A stretch of 17,966 bases of DNA from Lachnospiraceae bacterium (lineage in GTDB: Bacteria; Bacillota; Clostridia; Lachnospirales; Lachnospiraceae). This document shows positions 13,335-17,966 of the stretch, piece by piece; the stretch's first letter is position 1, and each line of letters opens with the position of its first letter. Both the position numbers and the translations under genes were made by a program. Under the pieces are notes generated by a model. The model did no database searches and had not been told where the DNA came from. It saw only the letters and a program-made list of their open reading frames with translations. The stretch lies in contig SVEW01000035.1 in NCBI GenBank assembly GCA_015057205.1, positions 1 to 17,966 on the forward strand, given 5' to 3'.

Positions 13335-13351
13335 TGTAACATTTATGTAAT
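13335..13351 (+). promoter_or_regulatory. WalR (YycF) box-like direct repeat
   Basis: TGTAAC-ATTTA-TGTAAT fits the published WalR consensus TGT(A/T)A(A/T/C)-N5-TGT(A/T)A(A/T/C) at every defined position. It lies about 70 bases upstream of the predicted start site of the wall hydrolase gene, in opposite orientation. WalRK controls autolysins in Firmicutes, so gene type and site agree; the walRK genes are not in this window. Confidence 0.5.
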
Positions 13352-13362
13352 ATTCTTCAAAA

Positions 13363-14706
13363 CTACAAACGTTTCGTAAGTTTTTCGCGTTCCTCTTCGT
13401 AACCCGGTTTGCCTAATAAAGCAAACATATTTCGCTTATAGCTTTCTACTCCCGGCTGGTTAAATGGATTCACTCCAAGAATATAGCCGCTTACACCACA
13501 CGCAAACTCAAAGAAGTAAAACAGTGCACCCAGACAATATTCATCCAACTTCGGAATGTTGATTTTCAAATTCGGTACATTTCCATCAGTATGCGCCAGA
13601 ATAGTACCGTTCATAGCACTCTTATTAACAAAATCCATTTCCTTGCCTGTTAAATAATTCAGTCCATCCAAATTCTGCTCATCAGCCTCGATGATAATGG
13701 TTTTGCGAGGTGTTTCCACATTCAAAACAGTTTCATACATAATTCTGGCACCATCCTGAATGAACTGTCCCATAGAATGCAAATCTGCCGTCAAATCCAC
13801 TGATGCAGGAAAAATTCCGCGCTGATCTTTTCCTTCACTCTCACCATAAAGCTGCTTCCACCATTCTGCAACATAATGAAGATTCGGCTCATAATTGGCA
13901 AGAATTTCTACACTCTTACCTTTTCTAAGCATAATGTTACGAAGTACTGCGTACTGCATCGCACTATTATTTTCGAACTTTTCAGTTATAGCCTCTTTAC
14001 GTGCATCTACAGCGCCCTGCATAAGCGCATCAATATCCGCACCGCTTACAGCAATAGGCAATAAACCAACTGCAGTCAATACAGAAAAACGTCCTCCAAC
14101 ATCATCCGGAACCACAAAAGTCTCATATCCTTCTGCATCCGCCAGGGTTTTCAATGCCCCTTTTTCTTTATCTGTGGTTGCAAAAATACGCTTTGCAGCC
14201 TCTTGTTTTCCATATTTTTCTTCCAAACGCTTTTTAAAAATACGGAAGGCAATGGCTGGCTCTGTCGTTGTTCCGGATTTGGAAATTACGTTAATTGCAA
14301 AATCTCTATCGCCTATCACTTCAATCAAATCACATAAGTAAGTTGAACTAATGTTATTTCCCACGAAATAAATTTCCGGAGTCTTGCGAACAGACTTATC
14401 CACACTGTTATAAAAACTATGACGCAGACATTCAATGGCCGCACGTGCTCCAAGATATGATCCACCGATTCCAATCACCAACAAAACGTCCGAGTTAGCT
14501 TTAATACGCTCTGCCGCGTCCTTGATGGCTGCAAATTCTTTTCTGTCATAATCTACCGGTAAATCCACCCATCCTAAATAATCATTTCCGGCTCCGGTTC
14601 TTCCCAGAAGCTCTTTTTTAGCAACTTCTGCAATCTGTTTCATACTCTCAATCTCGTGATTTCCTACCACGTTTAACGTTTTTGAATAATCCACTGTAAT
14701 TTTCAT
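13363..14706 (-). CDS. pgi: Glucose-6-phosphate isomerase
   Basis: A 447-aa Pgi of the short Firmicutes type, interconverting glucose 6-phosphate and fructose 6-phosphate in glycolysis. The two SIS halves are visible: LLVIGIGGSYLGARAAIE (75-92) and INVISKSGTTTEPA (138-151), the latter binding sugar phosphate. Catalytic residues match those of the Bacillus stearothermophilus enzyme offset by one: E289 (LYGESEG), H310 (ADLHSMGQ) and K424 (GVESYKRNMF). Length is normal. The ATG at 14706 has AAAGGAG 8 bases upstream. It lies 38 bases after the small membrane protein gene and is likely co-transcribed with it. No clear terminator follows the stop, so transcripts may run into the hydrolase promoter region. 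Confidence 0.97.
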   Translation of the reverse strand: MKITVDYSKTLNVVGNHEIESMKQIAEVAKKELLGRTGAGNDYLGWVDLPVDYDRKEFAAIKDAAERIKANSDVLLVIGIGGSYLGARAAIECLRHSFYNSVDKSVRKTPEIYFVGNNISSTYLCDLIEVIGDRDFAINVISKSGTTTEPAIAFRIFKKRLEEKYGKQEAAKRIFATTDKEKGALKTLADAEGYETFVVPDDVGGRFSVLTAVGLLPIAVSGADIDALMQGAVDARKEAITEKFENNSAMQYAVLRNIMLRKGKSVEILANYEPNLHYVAEWWKQLYGESEGKDQRGIFPASVDLTADLHSMGQFIQDGARIMYETVLNVETPRKTIIIEADEQNLDGLNYLTGKEMDFVNKSAMNGTILAHTDGNVPNLKINIPKLDEYCLGALFYFFEFACGVSGYILGVNPFNQPGVESYKRNMFALLGKPGYEEEREKLTKRL

Positions 14707-14736
14707 AGCATTCTCTCCTTTTCCACGTATAATTGA

Positions 14737-14759
14737 GGGGATATCTACAAGATATCCCC
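14737..14759 (-). other. Hairpin overlapping the stop codon between the small gene and pgi
   Basis: GGGGATATC and GATATCCCC pair perfectly over 9 bp around a 5-base loop; the minus-strand stop codon (TAG) of the upstream small gene is partly in the loop. The downstream sequence TCAATTATACG lacks a T-tract, so it is a poor terminator. It could be an RNA processing or stability element that sets pgi against the upstream gene. Confidence 0.45.
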
Positions 14760-15014
14760 CATAAATTCATCTAACACAGTTGCCGGATCAATGGAAAACA
14801 GCATTCGCTTCTCCTCGGCTGCCTGCGCTTTCTCCTCTTCCAATACTTCCGGCGTCATAGCTTCTGTCGTATCTTGCAACAGCACCGCCGTAACGTATTC
14901 GTGTATTTGTTTAGCTCCCCTTTCCATTAGCAGGCTTATCTTTCGTAATTCTCTGATAATTCCAAAAATACCAAGGATTATCAAAGTTCCCATAATATAC
15001 AAAATGGTATTCAT
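14745..15014 (-). CDS. Small membrane-anchored protein, 89 aa, hypothetical
   Basis: I do not recognise the family. Residues 3-21 are one hydrophobic helix (ILYIMGTLIILGIFGII), followed by a basic turn (RELRKIS) and an amphipathic segment. The rest is acidic (LEEEKAQAAEEKR) and ends SIDPATVLDEFMGDIL. This looks like an N-terminal anchor with a cytoplasmic helical tail, by the positive-inside rule. The ATG at 15014 has GGGAGG 8 bases upstream. A promoter at 15040-15068 points at it, divergent from murG, and pgi lies 38 bases downstream. The gene order does not indicate a role in glycolysis. Confidence 0.72.
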   Translation of the reverse strand: MNTILYIMGTLIILGIFGIIRELRKISLLMERGAKQIHEYVTAVLLQDTTEAMTPEVLEEEKAQAAEEKRMLFSIDPATVLDEFMGDIL

Positions 15015-15039
15015 GATAAGTGCCTCCCTATTAGTGAAC

Positions 15040-15068
15040 AGTATAACACTCTTTTTGTCTCACCACAA
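15040..15068 (-). promoter_or_regulatory. Candidate promoter of the small membrane gene-pgi unit
   Basis: On the minus strand TTGTGG (15068-15063) and TATACT (15045-15040) have a 17-base spacer. The start site would be near 15033, about 19 bases before the ATG at 15014. The -10 is good; the -35 matches only at TTG. Confidence 0.55.
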
Positions 15069-15080
15069 GTCGAAAAAGGT

Positions 15081-15111
15081 TTGACTTTTTTGAATTAGAG
15101 TATAATATAAT
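15081..15111 (+). promoter_or_regulatory. Candidate promoter of murG
   Basis: TTGACT (15081-15086) precedes two overlapping TATAAT hexamers (15101-15106 and 15106-15111). Spacers are 14 and 19 bases, neither optimal. The start site would be near 15113-15118, giving a leader of about 25 bases. The promoter is divergent from that at 15040-15068. Confidence 0.55.
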
Positions 15112-15140
15112 AGAGAAGATGTGTTTAGTTGGAGGCACTT

Positions 15141-16208
15141 ATGAAGAAAATTGTATTAACCGGTGGCGGTACCGCGGGGCACGTCACACCGAATATCGCA
15201 CTATTACCCCTGTTAAAAGAGCGGGGCTTTGACATTACTTATGTTGGTTCTTACGAGGGAATCGAGAAAAATCTGGCCGAAGAAGCCGGGCTTACTTACT
15301 ATGGTATTTCTTCCGGGAAATTACGTCGTTACTTCGACTGGAAGAATTTTACCGATCCGTTCCGTGTTTTGAAAGGATATACCCAGGCAAAACGCTTAAT
15401 GAAAAAAGAAAAACCGAATGTTGTCTTTTCCAAGGGTGGATTCGTATCTGTACCAATCGTTATGGCTGCGAAGCGTCTTGGTATTCCGGCCGTTATTCAC
15501 GAGTCGGATTTAACACCGGGTCTTGCCAACAAACTGGCAATTCCGCATGCATCCAAGGTATGCTGTAACTTCCCGGAGACAATGAAATACTTACCGGAGG
15601 GAAAATCCCTGCTTACCGGTTCTCCAATCCGTCAGGAGCTTTTGCATGGCGATGCCGGGAAGGGCAAAGCTTTTTGCGGTTTATCCCATGACAAACCGGT
15701 TTTGCTGATTATTGGTGGAAGCATTGGTTCCGTTGCCATTAATATGATGATTCGTAAGATTTTACCGGAATTACTTAAAGAATTTCAGGTTATCCACATC
15801 TGCGGAACCGGTAATTTATCCAAAGAACATCAGGGAATTGATGGCTATTGCCAGTATGAATATGTACGGGAAGAACTGGCTGATTTGTTTGCTTTGGCAG
15901 ATATTGTCGTTTCCCGCGCCGGGGCAAATACCATTTGCGAATTATTAGCATTAAAGATGCCGAGTATCTTAATTCCTTTGCCGGCATCCGCAAGCCGTGG
16001 CGACCAGATTTTAAACGCCAACTCTTTTGAAAAACAAGGGTTTGCCATGAAGGTAGATCAAGAATCCATGACTGAAAAATCTCTGCTTGCAGCAATTCGT
16101 GATTTATACGCAAACCGCGAAAAATACCGCAATGCCATGAATGCCAGCAAACAATTGGATTCTGTTAAAACCATTGTTGATTTATTGGACGAACTAGCTT
16201 CAAAATAA
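15141..16208 (+). CDS. murG: UDP-GlcNAc--lipid I N-acetylglucosaminyltransferase MurG
   Basis: A 355-aa GT28 glycosyltransferase that adds GlcNAc to lipid I to make lipid II on the inner face of the membrane. The N-terminal domain has the GGGTAGH loop (8-14), the FSKGGFVSVP stretch (96-105) and HESDLTPGLANKL (120-132), the Firmicutes variant of the usual HEQN segment. The C-terminal donor domain has LLIIGGSIGS (188-197) and the UDP-binding SRAGANTICELLALKMPSIL (258-277). I chose the ATG at 15141 with GGAGG 5 bases upstream; a TTG 4 codons earlier overlaps that site. It stands alone on the plus strand, outside any division/cell wall cluster. Genomes of this group may carry a second copy in the dcw cluster, which cannot be judged here. 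Confidence 0.95.
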   Translation: MKKIVLTGGGTAGHVTPNIALLPLLKERGFDITYVGSYEGIEKNLAEEAGLTYYGISSGKLRRYFDWKNFTDPFRVLKGYTQAKRLMKKEKPNVVFSKGGFVSVPIVMAAKRLGIPAVIHESDLTPGLANKLAIPHASKVCCNFPETMKYLPEGKSLLTGSPIRQELLHGDAGKGKAFCGLSHDKPVLLIIGGSIGSVAINMMIRKILPELLKEFQVIHICGTGNLSKEHQGIDGYCQYEYVREELADLFALADIVVSRAGANTICELLALKMPSILIPLPASASRGDQILNANSFEKQGFAMKVDQESMTEKSLLAAIRDLYANREKYRNAMNASKQLDSVKTIVDLLDELASK

Positions 16209-16250
16209 AAAAAACGGGACTACGATTTGATATCGTAATCCCATTTTTTT
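16207..16250. terminator. Bidirectional terminator between murG and the sensor kinase
   Basis: An 11-position stem at 16216-16242 (GGGACTACGAT, loop, ATCGTAATCCC) has one C-A mismatch on plus that becomes a T-G pair on minus. It is flanked by A8 on the left and T7 on the right, so both strands have a strong T-tract. It begins next to the murG stop, and the kinase stop codon lies in its right arm. Confidence 0.93.
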
Positions 16251-17966
16251 ATACTTCTTTTAGTTGCTCTTCCATAGCATTCCAGTTCAGTAATTTGAGA
16301 TTCTTTTCCAACGTTGCAAACCGCATGGCATCTTCCTCTGGCAAACGGTACTCCCTAATTTGTTCTAGAATCATCTCCACCGAATCGTAATCCATTTGCG
16401 GAACCAACTCTTTGAGCGCCGCATATGCATCAGCTAAATCCTCTGCTGCAACCGGCTCCCTTGTGCTATCCTCCACCTTTGCCTGTAGTGGTGCCAGCTT
16501 TTCCTTAAATGTACGGTACAAATCGAGATGTTCCCTGAAATGTGCATGGATAAACTCCATGTTTTGCTTTTTTCCGGCCTCTTCTAACTGCTCAGACAAT
16601 GCTGACAATTCATTTGCGCCTATAATTCGTGCCGAGGTTTTTAACGCATGCACTTTTACCGTATACAGCTTGATATCGTTGTTCTGATACGCGTCCTCAA
16701 TTATTTGCGCATTGAAATCAATTGTATCGTAAAAGTCATGAACACTTTGTATAAATGTCTCTACTCCACCGGAACAGCGCACACCATCGGCCACTTCGAT
16801 GTCCTTTAACACCTTTAACCACTGCAGTTCTTCCGGCAATTCTTCTGTCCTTAGAACCACATCGTCTGCGCTCGCCTTCATCATAATTTCTTCCGGAAGA
16901 TGTCGCATAATGGTTCTTTCTAGAGTTGCGCTATCGATTGGTTTTGCCAGGTATCCCTGGAATCCGTGAGCCTGATAAAACGCATCCCCACCGGCGCTGG
17001 CATTTGCCGTCAATGCATAAACCGGTAAATCCGGATATTTTTCACGTATATGTACAAGGGTTTCTAGTCCATCCATTCCCGGCATCATATGGTCCAATAA
17101 TACCACGTGAAAATTGCCGTATTTTAATTTTTCCAGACACTCCTTGCCACTAGAAGCTGTCGTGATAAAGATCTGTGTCGCTTTAAGCAATCCCTTGATA
17201 ACCGTTAAGTTCATTGGATTATCGTCCACAACCAGTATCTCAGCATCCGGCGCAATGAATTTTGGCACGTAAACACCATCCTGTGGCTCGTCATCATACT
17301 CTGTAAAATGTCCTATTGGCGTCTGATCGATTACTTCCTGTTCCAGCATAAGAATAAATTCGGACCCTTTCCCATATTCACTCTCGCACCATAGCTGACC
17401 ATTCATCAGCTCAGCAAACCTTCTTGAGATATCAAGTCCCAATCCAGTTCCCTGAATTCCACTGTTTTTCTCCTCGTCCAGACGTTCATAAGCCATAAAT
17501 AGTTTATCCATATCCTCCGGCTTTACACCAATACCGGTATCTTTTACGGAAATTCTCAATTTGCAGGTTTTTTCTGTTTTTTCTTCCACTTGTACAGAAA
17601 GTGTAAACCCGCCGCTTTCGGTATATTTTACTGCATTCGTCAAAAGATTCAGTACTATCTGCTTAATTTTTCCCGCATCACCATGAAGTTTCTGGGGCAA
17701 TATTTCGTCCATCGCTACGTCAAAGGATAAATCTTTTTCGTTACTTCGCACCCGAATCATCGAAACAATCGACCGAAACATCGCCGCCGTATCATAGTCC
17801 TGATTTACCAGATGCATTTTTCCGGACTCTATTTTAGACATATCTAATAGGTCATTAATTAAACCCAATAGCAATTCCGACGCACCACGTATATCCATAG
17901 CATAATTGATTACCGACATGTAATAATGCTTTGGCACACCGGAAATATCTTCTCGCAAAAGCATTT
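16249..17966 (-). CDS. Hybrid sensor histidine kinase, C-terminal part (cut by window edge)
   Basis: At least 571 residues are visible; the reading frame stays open to the window edge, so sensor and H-box lie outside. What remains, numbered from the first Met at 17964: the second helix of the dimerisation domain (22-48, LLLGLINDLLDMSKIESGKM), the HATPase domain with N-box NLLTNAVKYTESG (106-118), DTGIG (142-146) and GTGLGLDIS (172-180), a receiver domain (about 242-355) with D247/D248, phospho-acceptor D291 (LLDHMMPGMDG) and K341 (AKPID), and an HPt domain (about 400-500) with H439 in VHALKTSARIIGA. The last ~70 residues are acidic and helical. This is a multistep phosphorelay kinase, as in many Lachnospiraceae hybrid kinases. 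Its target and signal are not visible. Confidence 0.93.
   Translation of the reverse strand, partial: MLLREDISGVPKHYYMSVINYAMDIRGASELLLGLINDLLDMSKIESGKMHLVNQDYDTAAMFRSIVSMIRVRSNEKDLSFDVAMDEILPQKLHGDAGKIKQIVLNLLTNAVKYTESGGFTLSVQVEEKTEKTCKLRISVKDTGIGVKPEDMDKLFMAYERLDEEKNSGIQGTGLGLDISRRFAELMNGQLWCESEYGKGSEFILMLEQEVIDQTPIGHFTEYDDEPQDGVYVPKFIAPDAEILVVDDNPMNLTVIKGLLKATQIFITTASSGKECLEKLKYGNFHVVLLDHMMPGMDGLETLVHIREKYPDLPVYALTANASAGGDAFYQAHGFQGYLAKPIDSATLERTIMRHLPEEIMMKASADDVVLRTEELPEELQWLKVLKDIEVADGVRCSGGVETFIQSVHDFYDTIDFNAQIIEDAYQNNDIKLYTVKVHALKTSARIIGANELSALSEQLEEAGKKQNMEFIHAHFREHLDLYRTFKEKLAPLQAKVEDSTREPVAAEDLADAYAALKELVPQMDYDSVEMILEQIREYRLPEEDAMRFATLEKNLKLLNWNAMEEQLKEV

Noticed and set aside
13177..13362. 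Riboswitch or small RNA in the hydrolase upstream region
   Set aside because: The region is accounted for by a promoter, repeat motifs and a plain leader; no known aptamer pattern is visible.
13895..14341. Plus-strand reading frame of 148 codons
   Set aside because: It lies antisense inside pgi and has the composition of a shadow frame (Ser, Ala, Pro rich).
15067..15092. AAGTC/GACTT imperfect hairpin followed by T6 as a plus-strand terminator
   Set aside because: The stem is weak with a bulge, no plus-strand gene precedes it, and it overlaps the murG -35 element.
1..17966. tRNA genes, CRISPR arrays, insertion sequences, phage attachment sites
   Set aside because: No cloverleaf, regularly spaced repeats, transposase-like protein or terminal inverted repeats were seen.

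Overview
The window looks like chromosomal DNA of a low-GC, Gram-positive anaerobe of the class Clostridia, most likely a Lachnospiraceae relative. The grounds are strong AGGAGG-type ribosome binding sites, sigma-A promoters with 17-bp spacers, a LysRS fused to a C-terminal tRNA-binding domain, a type III pantothenate kinase, a SleB-type wall hydrolase, and a small protein that resembles a Lachnospiraceae family (DUF6145, recalled rather than checked). There are no tRNA or rRNA genes, insertion sequences, CRISPR arrays or prophage genes. Apart from small or unfamiliar genes near the left edge, this is core housekeeping DNA.

Layout. 1-110: two terminators facing each other. 111-640: two small minus-strand genes of unknown function; the first has its own promoter and terminator. 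836-1291 (+): a TARG1-like macro-domain protein. 1381-5534 (-): a likely operon of PAP2 phosphatase, a rhodanese/TtcA fusion, TcdA and an iron-containing alcohol dehydrogenase; it shares a bidirectional terminator with the macro gene. 5562-8150 (-): greA-lysS with promoter and terminator. 8182-10369 (-): small acidic protein, coaX, dusB. 10381-11894 (-): nfeD-like and SPFH genes with promoter and terminator. 11906-13307 (-): a secreted SH3/SleB wall hydrolase with a strong promoter and a WalR-box-like repeat upstream. 13363-15068 (-): a small membrane protein, then pgi. 15081-16208 (+): an orphan murG, divergent from the previous unit. 16249-17966 (-): the C-terminal part of a hybrid sensor kinase, cut by the window edge and sharing a terminator with murG.

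How the genes fit together. Translation and tRNA modification dominate: TcdA (ct6A37), a TtcA-like thiolase fused to a rhodanese, DusB (dihydrouridine), LysRS, and GreA for transcription. A second theme is the envelope: MurG (lipid II), PAP2 (possibly lipid carrier recycling), the SleB hydrolase and NfeD/SPFH membrane organisation. CoaX and Pgi are central metabolism.

No clear new multi-gene system is visible. The most interesting points are the macro-domain protein whose ADP-ribose-binding loop is replaced while both catalytic residues remain, the rhodanese-TtcA fusion beside TcdA, the WalR-like box at the autolysin gene, and the autonomous small gene at the left edge.
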